NCBI RefSeq assembly: GCF_023028345.1
Contig: NZ_CP095487.1
Span: forward strand, 806,001-870,000
Direction: 5' to 3'
DNA: 64,000 bases
Source of the DNA: Halorientalis marina
Lineage (GTDB): Archaea; Halobacteriota; Halobacteria; Halobacteriales; Haloarculaceae
The notes under the pieces are model-generated. The model made no database searches. It saw nothing but the letters and a program-made list of their open reading frames with translations, and had not been told where the DNA came from. This document shows positions 34,690 to 43,078 of the stretch, one piece after another. Each line of letters opens with the position of its first letter. Position 1 is the first letter of the stretch. A program made the position numbers and the translations under genes.

Positions 34690-37600
34690 CGGCGGCCTCC
34701 ATTGTCTGGTCTGCCGGAAGCAGTGTCAGTAACTCCTTCCGCGTCTCCTCGGTGACCTGTTCCACGTCGGTTGCTGTTGACTCGAGTGCGTCGAGTTCGT
34801 CTTTGAGTGTCGTGAGATGCTGTCTGTGCTCGGCCAGGAACTGGTTCAGCTGTTTGAGAACGTCGGCATCACCGGGGAGACTGAGGCTCACATCGCCCTC
34901 CTCGGGGTCACTCAGCAGGACCCTGTCGTCGTATTCTTCGACCTGACTCAGAACGACACCGTCATCGTCCGGGTTTCCAACGGTCATCCGGGTGAGTTGC
35001 GATCGCAGATCGAATATCTGGTCACCATACTCCTCGAACTGATCGACCAGCGTGTCACGGTCCTCGAACACGAACTCCACGAACGATTCCGACGCCAGTA
35101 TCGAATGGACCTCATCGAACCGGTCACCGGCTTCCGTGATAGCCGCAATCAGGGGAGCTTCGATCGTTGATTCCATGGCTTCGATCTGGCCGGTGATATC
35201 GTCGAGATACAACCGCAGCAGGAACCAGTAGTGATACGCAACTGGACCGGAAGCAGGCTCTGTGTCGATCTTGTCACGCAGGTCCATAACCCCGTCCCGT
35301 AGCCGCTCGAGGTTCGACTGATAGCGCTCCAGGCGGCCACTGTCTATCTCGAACCAGGTTCCGACGGTCGCACTGTCCGGTGGTCGAAGTCGTGAATCGT
35401 ATGTTTCGACCTGCTGTCGGCAGTTAGTGACTGTGTCGATGGCTGCATCGATATCGTCCATCACCTGCTGGAGCCGAGTACCCATGTCGATCTCGGGGTC
35501 CGACCCGGTGGTTAGTCCCGCAGTGAGCAGGGCCCGAATCAGGGCGTTCCCGAGATAGGTGAGTCCATCGAGGCTCGCGACCGGCACCTGTGTGTCCTGG
35601 AGTGACAGCGCCGGGTCATCGAGTTGGTCGACGATATCCGAGACGTCGGTGAGCGCGGCGAGATCGGACAGCGCATCCCGGGTCCGACGGACTGGGGCTG
35701 CCAGGTGTTCGTCGGCCGTGTAATGGTCGCGTTCCGACCGAACGGTCCGACTGAACCCGTCCTGGACGAACAGGCTCTCGAGGTACGTTTTGAATTGGAA
35801 TCCGTCTCTCCCACCCGAGACAAGGTCGTCTTCGATCCCGGATTGCAACGGTTCGTGCAACGCGGCGTAGGCACGGCCTGACTCGTACTCGGGCCCAACA
35901 AGTAGTAAATACGACAGTGCCACTGTGGATTCGACGAACTTGCCGCTCGCCCAGTACGGCCTCATTCCGTCGAGCCGCGATTCCTCCCATAGCAACGACT
36001 CCGAGTCGTCGAGTGAGTACGTCTCCCGGTAGGTGGCCGCGAAGGTGTCGAGAAGATCGATCGTAACCTGTCGCAACTGGTCGTAGAGCGTCTCGATCGT
36101 ATTCCGGACCTCTCGGTCATCACAGTCGGCGAGCAGGCGAGATATCGTCTGGTCGTCGACCTGATACGGGTCCGAGACGCCGTCGGCGCTCAGCCGCCCG
36201 AACAGATGGACGACGAAAGTCCAGAACCGGTTCGAGCGGTACGATTCGACACCGAGCAACTGGTGGCGCTCGTAAACATCGACGCCAGTGGCGTCATGAT
36301 CGAAGTCGGCGTCCTCTGGGACGACGAGCAGCGTCGGAGCGGTGATATCGTAACTGGTGGTGACTGACTCGAGTTCCGTCTGGAACGTCGCTTCGGTGGG
36401 ACAGAGTCGGATGTCGACGGTTTCAGCTGCTGGAGTCCCAGCAGCCACTGTCAGGCCGCGGTCCATCCTGGGTTCCAGGGACTCTGTCGAGCGGTCAGAG
36501 ACGCGTTCGGGATTCACCGCAATCGGGGGGAAAGCCGATTGAAGGATGGTCGGCGTCACGGTGGCGACGGATCGGTCGACGAGTTCCGCATCCGAAACGT
36601 GTTCTATCCACTGAGTGTGGAACCCCTCCGTCGCGTCGTCAACTGCCTCGAGTGCGGTCGAACGCTCGTCACTCGCCGGTTCGAATGAGACGATCATGTC
36701 GCTAACCAGCGAGAGAAACGCCTCGGCCTGCTCCTCGTCTGCCAGCCCGAAGGCCGGAAATAGATTATCCTCGGTGACGCACAATCCCGAGAACACACGC
36801 TTTAGATTGCGATCGATGATCTCGAGCGCGTTCTGGTGCCTCTCGGTCTGTTCGAACGTGAACACATCTTTCAGGATGTCCACTGCCAGATACTGACAGC
36901 GGGTAGCAGGGAGAGCTGTCTGCTGGGTGAGTTGCCAGGCATCGAGTCCGGTGCTGTCGAACAGGAGCGCGCGGATCGCCTGTTCCCACTCGTCTCTCTC
37001 GCGTTCGGTCCAGAGATTGTTGAGCAGCTTCGTGTCCCGGAAGTTCGTCTCGGCCAGGCCCCGGAGCCACTCGGTTGCGTCCGAATCTGGGTCTTCCGGG
37101 AGACCGTCGACAAATTTGATTATGAGTCCGGTTCGGCCACGTGCGAGCCACCACAGAGTTGTTGCCAGACCAGTCGCCTCTGGTCGTCTGTCCGCAAGTA
37201 GATCCCGCACATCATCGACTTCGAGCGGTGGAACCCGGATCTCTCGCATCCGCCCCCAGTCGGCTTCTCCGATGAACTCGAAGGCGGATATCATCCCGAA
37301 GCTCCAGACCTTGATCGAGTCCTGAAGGCCGTCGTTGATCTTCCGCAGCGGATTGTCGTCGTCCTTGTCCATGACCCGGATGAAGTCACGATAGGACTGC
37401 TCTACCTCGTCGAATAGCAGGGCCGTCTGGACCGGCTCATCGGGATCGAGATCGTCCCCGTGGGCCTGTACGAATGCACGCTTTGTCTCGGTCGGGACGT
37501 TCGGGAACCACGGAATCTCGGACGGATCGTCATTGACATACGCGGAAAGCTGGTCATCGATGCGGGCCTGTAGCCACGTATTGAGGTCAGACGCATCAGC

Positions 37601-37867
37601 GGCGGCGTACTCGGTCAAAAGCTGGCCCGGGTCGCCGATGTAAAACGCCGGGATGTCCTGCTCCCAGGACTGTGAAAAGAGATGGTAGAGCAACTGTGTC
37701 TTTCCCGACCGGTACGCACCGACGATCGCAAGGGGATCGACCGATTCACCGTTCGCGAAGCGCTCGAATGTCCCTTCAGCTCGCTCCAACTGCCGTTCGT
37801 GTTCGTCAGTGAGTGGTTCCCACGCGCGCTCCAGATCCGCTTTTCGGGTGGTGAAATCGTCTACCAT
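34682..37867 (-). CDS. Large P-loop ATPase with coiled-coil C-terminus
   Basis: A 1061-residue protein. Residues 50-57 are Walker A (GAYRSGKT); 'TALLFDEVEQS' (D153, E154) is Walker B, spaced as in AAA+/STAND-like P-loop ATPases. Residues ~160-420 continue the ATPase and a helical lid; ~430-700 are mixed; ~750-1050 are coiled-coil ('LTTLKDELDALESTATDVEQ'). It resembles defence ATPases such as the DUF499/BREX type in general layout only. It is divergent from the kinase gene across a 215-base shared promoter region and overlaps its coiled-coil partner, suggesting an energy-driven complex controlled together with the kinase. Confidence 0.8.
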   Translation of the reverse strand: MVDDFTTRKADLERAWEPLTDEHERQLERAEGTFERFANGESVDPLAIVGAYRSGKTQLLYHLFSQSWEQDIPAFYIGDPGQLLTEYAAADASDLNTWLQARIDDQLSAYVNDDPSEIPWFPNVPTETKRAFVQAHGDDLDPDEPVQTALLFDEVEQSYRDFIRVMDKDDDNPLRKINDGLQDSIKVWSFGMISAFEFIGEADWGRMREIRVPPLEVDDVRDLLADRRPEATGLATTLWWLARGRTGLIIKFVDGLPEDPDSDATEWLRGLAETNFRDTKLLNNLWTERERDEWEQAIRALLFDSTGLDAWQLTQQTALPATRCQYLAVDILKDVFTFEQTERHQNALEIIDRNLKRVFSGLCVTEDNLFPAFGLADEEQAEAFLSLVSDMIVSFEPASDERSTALEAVDDATEGFHTQWIEHVSDAELVDRSVATVTPTILQSAFPPIAVNPERVSDRSTESLEPRMDRGLTVAAGTPAAETVDIRLCPTEATFQTELESVTTSYDITAPTLLVVPEDADFDHDATGVDVYERHQLLGVESYRSNRFWTFVVHLFGRLSADGVSDPYQVDDQTISRLLADCDDREVRNTIETLYDQLRQVTIDLLDTFAATYRETYSLDDSESLLWEESRLDGMRPYWASGKFVESTVALSYLLLVGPEYESGRAYAALHEPLQSGIEDDLVSGGRDGFQFKTYLESLFVQDGFSRTVRSERDHYTADEHLAAPVRRTRDALSDLAALTDVSDIVDQLDDPALSLQDTQVPVASLDGLTYLGNALIRALLTAGLTTGSDPEIDMGTRLQQVMDDIDAAIDTVTNCRQQVETYDSRLRPPDSATVGTWFEIDSGRLERYQSNLERLRDGVMDLRDKIDTEPASGPVAYHYWFLLRLYLDDITGQIEAMESTIEAPLIAAITEAGDRFDEVHSILASESFVEFVFEDRDTLVDQFEEYGDQIFDLRSQLTRMTVGNPDDDGVVLSQVEEYDDRVLLSDPEEGDVSLSLPGDADVLKQLNQFLAEHRQHLTTLKDELDALESTATDVEQVTEETRKELLTLLPADQTMEAADD

Positions 37868-38082
37868 CGTATTTAGCTAGATAAACCCATTATAACTTAT
37901 TTCTTGTGTTCCCCGTAAAACATCTATGCTAACGGCGGAGGGCTATATTTTCGGCTAAATGGCGGTTATATGCCGAAAAACGGCAATTATCGGGATTCTA
38001 TGGTAGTTTTCAACGGAAGGGTGAGTTCCGCCGAAAGTAATTTATACAGACTCAATAATAGTAAACATAGAGTGAGAAATAG
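37868..38082. promoter_or_regulatory. Divergent promoter with repeated GCCGAAA sites
   Basis: AT-rich spacer between ATPase and kinase. TTTTCGGC (37948-37955) and GCCGAAAA (37972-37979) form an inverted repeat, and a third GCCGAAA lies at 38030-38036, just upstream of TATA-like 'aatttatac' (38039-38047) that would serve the kinase. Candidate operator for a shared regulator. Confidence 0.5.
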
Positions 38083-39378
38083 ATGAGCTCATACGACCGT
38101 GATGACTGGCAAGGTGAGACAATCGTCGTGGGAACAGACACAGAGACCGTCGGGAAGGCAATCGGTTCCGGGAGCGAGGGCGATGTCTATCGTATCGAAG
38201 GGGCGCCGGACCAGGTCGTGAAGATATTTCATCCCGACCGGCGTGACCAGAAAGAACCGAAGATCGAGGCGATGATCGGAGAAAAACCGACTGATCGGAC
38301 CTACAAGCGGAAAGGCGTCCGCTCGATTATCTGGCCCGAAGCGGTTGCCGAAAAGGAAACCTCGAGCGCGTTCCTGGGCTACCAGATGCCCTACAAGGAC
38401 CTCGAGTCGGCAACGCCAGCGTTTGAGTACTCGGTCGTCGACCTCAGCTGGGAGGCCAGTGATATCAAGGACCGATTCAAGGCAGCTCGTAACCTGGCCA
38501 TCATGGTCCGGAACATCCATCGCGCAGGCCACGCGATGGGCGATTTCAACGACAAGAACATCCTGATCGACGACGGGTACGTCACGCTCATCGACTGCGA
38601 CGCGTTTCACGTCAGCGACGGCGGCACGATTTACGGGGATTCGACCTACCACCCGAGGTACTCCCCGCCGCAAAAACGGGGCCACTCGCTGACTGCGGTC
38701 CAGGAGGCCGACAAGTTCTGCCTCGGCGTTCACCTGTTCCAGTTCCTTCTCGAGGGGGCCCACCCGTACCAGGCAGTCGGAGACGAGGCTGCCAACGGGG
38801 ACTGGGCCGACAAGATTCAGGGCAATCCGTTTCCCTACGAAGACACCGAGAGCGACGTGCGGCCGGGCAACGGGATGCAGGCCAAGTACGACAAACTCCC
38901 CTCGGAGATTCGGGCGCTGTTCGAGGAGTGTTTCGGTACAGGTTCGAAGGCCCTCACCTGGGGGCGGCCGGCCCCGATCGAGTGGATCCGAACGATCGGT
39001 GAACTGACCAGCTCCCGGTACGATCTGCAGTTCAGTGATAGCGAGTTACCGATCGGGGGCAATAGCGAATCCGCGACGGGAAATAGCACGGACGATGGAT
39101 TGACCGTTCCTGCGTTTGGCAAGCCGTCGGGCAATGGCACCTCTGGCCGTGACGATGGCGGTTCCGACGACGGTTTGTCGGTTCCAGATTTCGGGCCCAC
39201 CACTCGAGGCACTGGACGGGCACGGGACGCGGACTCTGACGAGGACGATGTCACCGTCCCGGACTTCGGCAAGTCGGGCACGAGTCACGACCAGTCCGCT
39301 GCCGACGGTGATACTGACGAACTGGACGTCCCGAAGTTCGGATCAGCTGACGACGAGCGTAGTAACAGCACGTCATAG
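38083..39378 (+). CDS. TerY-P-type protein kinase with VPxFG repeat tail
   Basis: A 431-residue kinase. Gly loop 'IGSGSEGDVYRIEG' (residues 27-40), ATP lysine K47, catalytic loop 'GDFNDKNILID' (Asp near 153) and metal Asp in 'VTLIDCDAFHV' (near 171). The GDFN...DCDxF variants are those of kinases in TerY-P triads with PP2C and vWA proteins, both encoded 2-5 kb away. Residues ~330-431 are a low-complexity tail with four copies of [LV]xVPxFG (LTVPAFG, LSVPDFG, VTVPDFG, LDVPKFG) spaced by acidic Gly/Ser linkers. The tail may be a docking or phosphorylation platform. Confidence 0.88.
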   Translation: MSSYDRDDWQGETIVVGTDTETVGKAIGSGSEGDVYRIEGAPDQVVKIFHPDRRDQKEPKIEAMIGEKPTDRTYKRKGVRSIIWPEAVAEKETSSAFLGYQMPYKDLESATPAFEYSVVDLSWEASDIKDRFKAARNLAIMVRNIHRAGHAMGDFNDKNILIDDGYVTLIDCDAFHVSDGGTIYGDSTYHPRYSPPQKRGHSLTAVQEADKFCLGVHLFQFLLEGAHPYQAVGDEAANGDWADKIQGNPFPYEDTESDVRPGNGMQAKYDKLPSEIRALFEECFGTGSKALTWGRPAPIEWIRTIGELTSSRYDLQFSDSELPIGGNSESATGNSTDDGLTVPAFGKPSGNGTSGRDDGGSDDGLSVPDFGPTTRGTGRARDADSDEDDVTVPDFGKSGTSHDQSAADGDTDELDVPKFGSADDERSNSTS

Positions 39379-39411
39379 CGGCCGAGCGCAGTTCGGGAAG
39401 TAAGTCCCGTC

Positions 39412-40173
39412 TCACTGGGCGTCACCGAATATAGTGTCGGTCAGGTCAGCCTCCCAGAGGTCGTAGGCGCCGAACAGATCTGCATCCTCCAGACGGGCGG
39501 CCGAGAGATCGGCATCCGTGAGCGTCGCGTCCGTGAAATCAGCCTCGTCGAGCGTCGCGTTCCTGAGGTCGGCTCCACTCAGATTCGCACCGACGAGGTT
39601 CGCGTCGTTCAGGTTCGTATTACTGAGGTCGGCACCCCTGAGGTCAGCGTCCTCGAAATCAGCAGCGCGTAGTCTCGACTGACTCAGATCGGCGTCGACG
39701 AGTGTCGCGTCGGTGTAGTCGGTGTTCGTGAGATTCGCGTCGGTCAGGTCGGCGTTCGTCAGTGTACAGGACCTGAACCAGACGTGCCTGACGTCAGACT
39801 CCGAGAGAGTCGCCGCGGTCAGATCAGCACCAGTGAAATAGGAATCAGTCAGGATCGTCCCGGTCATCTGGGCGTCTCGGAGATCTGCGTGCTGGAAGTA
39901 CGCATGCCCGAAATCAGCACCGCGCAGGTCTGCTCCTCTGAGATCCCCCTCTTTTAACACCGCATGGTAGCTCGTCGTGTCCCTGAGGTCCGCCTGTCGG
40001 AGAATGATGTTCATGCTACTGACACGTATGAGTGTCGCATTCCGCAGATCGCTGTTCCGCAGGTCGGCCCCCGTGAGATTTGCATCCTCTAGATTCACGC
40101 CGCGGAGCGTGGCACCTGGCTCGATATCCGCAGCAGTGACGACGTCGGTCGGTATCTCCACTGATTCGTCCAT
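39412..40173 (-). CDS. Pentapeptide-repeat protein
   Basis: A 253-residue protein built almost wholly of A(D/N)Lxx pentapeptides ('ANLTGADLRNSDLRNATL', 'ADLSQSRLRAADFEDADL'), forming a right-handed quadrilateral beta helix with an N-terminal cap and Trp-containing C-terminal cap ('DLWEADLTDTIFG'). The ATG at 40173 is preferred over 40191, since 'attttaac' on the minus strand at about 40200 fits a TATA box for a leaderless start. Some pentapeptide proteins mimic DNA and bind topoisomerases; others are structural. It is convergent with the kinase gene and downstream of the vWA-PP2C-CAP genes. Confidence 0.88.
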   Translation of the reverse strand: MDESVEIPTDVVTAADIEPGATLRGVNLEDANLTGADLRNSDLRNATLIRVSSMNIILRQADLRDTTSYHAVLKEGDLRGADLRGADFGHAYFQHADLRDAQMTGTILTDSYFTGADLTAATLSESDVRHVWFRSCTLTNADLTDANLTNTDYTDATLVDADLSQSRLRAADFEDADLRGADLSNTNLNDANLVGANLSGADLRNATLDEADFTDATLTDADLSAARLEDADLFGAYDLWEADLTDTIFGDAQ

Positions 40174-40329
40174 ACCCCACCATCCTCTCATACAAAGTTA
40201 AAATTTACTCAAAATAAGTAATGATGGGATAGGAACCATCCTGCTCAGTGTGCACCAGTCAGGGAAAACGTCGCCGGTGAGGGCGGACGAGGAAGCGACA
40301 ACCGCGAGTCTCGGTGGAAACTGCGAGTC

Positions 40330-41175
40330 TCAGTAGAAGTTCTGTGTCGCGTACACGGCACCGTTCTGCGCGAGGTACACCCCGATTCCCTCGCGCTCGA
40401 AGCGGTCCCGCAGGATGTTCTCCCGGTGGCCGGGCGAAGCCATCCACTCGTCGACTACCGTTCGGGCTGCATCCTCGGCGGACGCGGTGCGGTCGAGGTA
40501 GATCTCCGCGATGTTTTCCCCCGCGCTCCGGTCGCTGTGTCCGTACTCGCGATACCTGTCGATAGCCGCCTGCCCCTCGGGATTGGTGTGGGAGAAGAAC
40601 CCGCGATGGACCATGTCCCGACTGTGATGTAAGGCGATGGTGCTCAGGTGGCTACTGTACGCCAGTGAATCGAGCGCGTGCTCGTGCCGGCGGTCGTTGG
40701 TCTCCTCGTGAATCGCGCGCTCGATCTCGGCTGGCCGTGCCTCGAGGCGCAGGTCGAACGGGACGTCGACCGGCCGTCTGTCGACCTGTCCCCCACACTC
40801 CGTGCACTCTGCTGGCGGTGGCATTTCGACGCCACAGTCGCCACATCGCCACTGCCCACTGATACGGACCAGTGGTGCGTCACAGCCCTGGTGGTGACGC
40901 CGGCTCGCGGTTCCACAGTGCTGACAGACGGTTTGATTGACCGTCAACCGCAGTCCGTGCTCGCTGGCGTCTGGTGATGCAGACGTATCCGCTCTCCCAC
41001 GCTCGGGTGAGCCGAGATCCGCGAGCGTGTCGTCTAACCACGAGTCGGAGCTATCAGGGGGTGGATTCGTGTCTGTACTCTCCTCGTCGTCCCAGTCTGC
41101 CCAGTCCGGAAGTTCACCGCCAGCGATCCGCTGCCGGAGGGGCTTGTGGTCGATCGAAACTCGATCGTCTGTCAT
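40330..41175 (-). CDS. Zinc-ribbon plus CAP/SCP-domain protein, apparently intracellular
   Basis: A 281-residue protein. Residues ~80-130 hold zinc pairs (CQHC, CGDC, CTEC). Residues ~145-281 are a CAP/SCP domain: 'LSTIALHHSRDMVHRGFFSH', 'SAGENIAEIYLD', and 'EWMASPGHRENIL' supply the two His and two Glu of the CAP cavity. CAP proteins are normally secreted, but no signal peptide or membrane segment is present. It is 21 bases downstream of PP2C and clearly in the vWA-PP2C operon, so it is probably a cytoplasmic component of the signalling set. Confidence 0.85.
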   Translation of the reverse strand: MTDDRVSIDHKPLRQRIAGGELPDWADWDDEESTDTNPPPDSSDSWLDDTLADLGSPERGRADTSASPDASEHGLRLTVNQTVCQHCGTASRRHHQGCDAPLVRISGQWRCGDCGVEMPPPAECTECGGQVDRRPVDVPFDLRLEARPAEIERAIHEETNDRRHEHALDSLAYSSHLSTIALHHSRDMVHRGFFSHTNPEGQAAIDRYREYGHSDRSAGENIAEIYLDRTASAEDAARTVVDEWMASPGHRENILRDRFEREGIGVYLAQNGAVYATQNFY

Positions 41176-41196
41176 TGGATTCCGCTCGAAATTCGT

Positions 41197-42099
41197 TCAC
41201 CGTCGGTTGCGGTGTGCTGGCGCGAAGACGCGGGTCACCGCGCGGACCGATCCGACGACGGTTCTGAACCAGACCGACACGATGTCGTCAGTGCCCTGTT
41301 CGGCCTCGATCTGGTCCTCGACATCCGCCACGTCGAGAGTCCCCATCACGAGGGTCTTGTCGTCTCGTGACTGGCGGTAGTTGTCGTTGTCGAGGGCTTC
41401 ACGCAGCGACTGCTCGGCACGGCCCGCATCGCCAGCGGCTTCGATCAGGGCGAACGCGGACTCGAACCACGTCCGGTTCGCCTCGTGGTCGCCCTGCCAC
41501 GCCCACTGACTGAGGCCATCGGAAAAGACGGCGACACTGTCGACGTCCTCCCTGTAGTCGAATCGGTAATAGTCCTCCCAGGCGTCGTGGGTCAGCGGGT
41601 AAGTCCTGTGAGCGGCGCCGAGGTCTGCGACGGCCTCCTCCGGCGGAACCAGCGGCTCGTACGTGTCCTGCAGACCGAAAACAGCACCGCCATCCCCCGC
41701 TGCGGCTCCCGCTGCACCGGAGGATCCCGCGACGACGGCCAGCAACGTGGTGGCGTAGTCGGACAGATCGTCACCCCTGCTCTCGGCTTTCCGTGCGAGA
41801 GCCGACCGTGCCTCGACGAACGCCCGCTCGAAGATCGGCTGGGCCGTCGCCTCGTCGATGGAATCGGCGGTCTCGAAGCGATCTTTGAGGACCTGTGCCG
41901 CTCTCTCGGTGGCGATCTCTGATCCGTCGTGTGAGAAGGCGGCGCTACCGAGACCGTCTCCGACGGCGATCACGAACCGCCCATCCGGAAGCCGGTGACT
42001 GCACCAGGCGTCCTGACAGGGAAGTTCGGTCCCCTCGTGACTGGGGCCTTCGACGGCACAGCCGACGACAGTGGCCTTCTCGGGATCAGATCGGGTCAT
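41197..42099 (-). CDS. PP2C-family protein phosphatase
   Basis: A 300-residue PP2C-like Ser/Thr phosphatase: 'EGPSHEGTELPCQDAW' (metal Asp near 30), 'RFVIAVGDGLGSAAFS' (DG at 48-49), 'SVAVFSDGLSQWAW' and 'SRDDKTLVMG' (distal metal Asp pair). It is of the short type found in TerY-P triads, the natural opponent of the kinase at 38083. It lies between the vWA gene (8-base gap) and the CAP gene (21-base gap), forming an operon. The last 30 residues are basic (Arg-rich), unusual here. Confidence 0.88.
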   Translation of the reverse strand: MTRSDPEKATVVGCAVEGPSHEGTELPCQDAWCSHRLPDGRFVIAVGDGLGSAAFSHDGSEIATERAAQVLKDRFETADSIDEATAQPIFERAFVEARSALARKAESRGDDLSDYATTLLAVVAGSSGAAGAAAGDGGAVFGLQDTYEPLVPPEEAVADLGAAHRTYPLTHDAWEDYYRFDYREDVDSVAVFSDGLSQWAWQGDHEANRTWFESAFALIEAAGDAGRAEQSLREALDNDNYRQSRDDKTLVMGTLDVADVEDQIEAEQGTDDIVSVWFRTVVGSVRAVTRVFAPAHRNRR

Positions 42100-42107
42100 T
42101 ATATCAG

Positions 42108-42830
42108 TTACTGCTGGGTGAGGTTATCATCGGCCTCTTCAGCGTCTCCGCCCTCGGATTGTGCCTGAGCACTCTCCGAGACAATCCGGAAGAACTCCTT
42201 GAACATGCCCGATTCCAGCTGGAACGTGTTCACCTTCGACTCGTCGGGGGCGGCCGAGGCCAGGTCTTCCAGTTTGCTCATGTTCGCCTCCTCGCCGATA
42301 CCGACTGCGTAGAACAGCAGCTCACCGTCCTCGGTCCCGTCTTCGACCACAGTCTGGGCCTTGTCCCACTTCGAGCCCCGGTCGTCAGTCGGTCGGCCGT
42401 CGGTCAACACCCACACGAGCGCCTTCTTCAGCGGGACTTTGTCGTCACGGAGATCATTGCGATGATCTCGGAGGTGGTTAGCACCCTTGACGAGCGCCTC
42501 ACACAGCGGCGTCCCGCCGCTTGCAGACAGGTTCGGTGGCTGCCAGTCTTCGATCTCCGAAAACTCCTGTTCGACCGAGACGTCCCCGCCGAACGTCACG
42601 AGTGAGATATCCACCGCGCGTTCCGCCTTGAAGTCGTCGTCGATCTCCTGTTTGAACAGCTTCAGGCCCTCGTTGAGCTGGTCAATTTTTGGCCGCCTGT
42701 TCCCGTCTTCGTCCTTCGTTTTCTGGTCCATCGAGCGCGACGTGTCCAACAGCAGGAGGGTCGGTACACGTGCGACATTCGTCGGTGGTTGGTCTGCGAA
42801 CTCCGCCTGTGAATCTTGATTCTCGCTCAT
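42108..42830 (-). CDS. TerY-like von Willebrand factor A domain protein
   Basis: A 240-residue vWA protein with a full MIDAS: DTSRS (D29, S31, S33), Thr in 'SASGGTPLCEAL' and 'LVWVLTDGRPTDD' Asp. The pattern 'RPKIDQLNEGLKLFKQEI' and 'SLVTFGG' is that of TerY. TerY proteins bind metal ions and act as scaffolds in tellurite-resistance-like and TerY-P phosphorylation systems. It is first in the vWA-PP2C-CAP operon; minus-strand 'ctttattag' about 45 bases upstream is a possible TATA box. The C-terminal 25 residues are an acidic tail. Confidence 0.88.
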   Translation of the reverse strand: MSENQDSQAEFADQPPTNVARVPTLLLLDTSRSMDQKTKDEDGNRRPKIDQLNEGLKLFKQEIDDDFKAERAVDISLVTFGGDVSVEQEFSEIEDWQPPNLSASGGTPLCEALVKGANHLRDHRNDLRDDKVPLKKALVWVLTDGRPTDDRGSKWDKAQTVVEDGTEDGELLFYAVGIGEEANMSKLEDLASAAPDESKVNTFQLESGMFKEFFRIVSESAQAQSEGGDAEEADDNLTQQ

Positions 42831-43078
42831 CGTTCGACTCCACTACCGAATACTAATCCCCAGGCTAATAAAGATAACTCAATATTAGCTGTATTTACCA
42901 ATTTAAGTATGGGGCCGAAGTGATGGTGTTCTTTAGCTCTTTTCCGGTTTGTGGGTGTTCTACACCGATCTATCTCCCGAATAGTTGAAGAGCGATTGAA
43001 GAGCGTGAACTAATGAATGCCTAGTACAGCGTGGAGAGATCGTGAGTGTCCGCGAGCGCGTCGAGGACGGAAAGCTCA

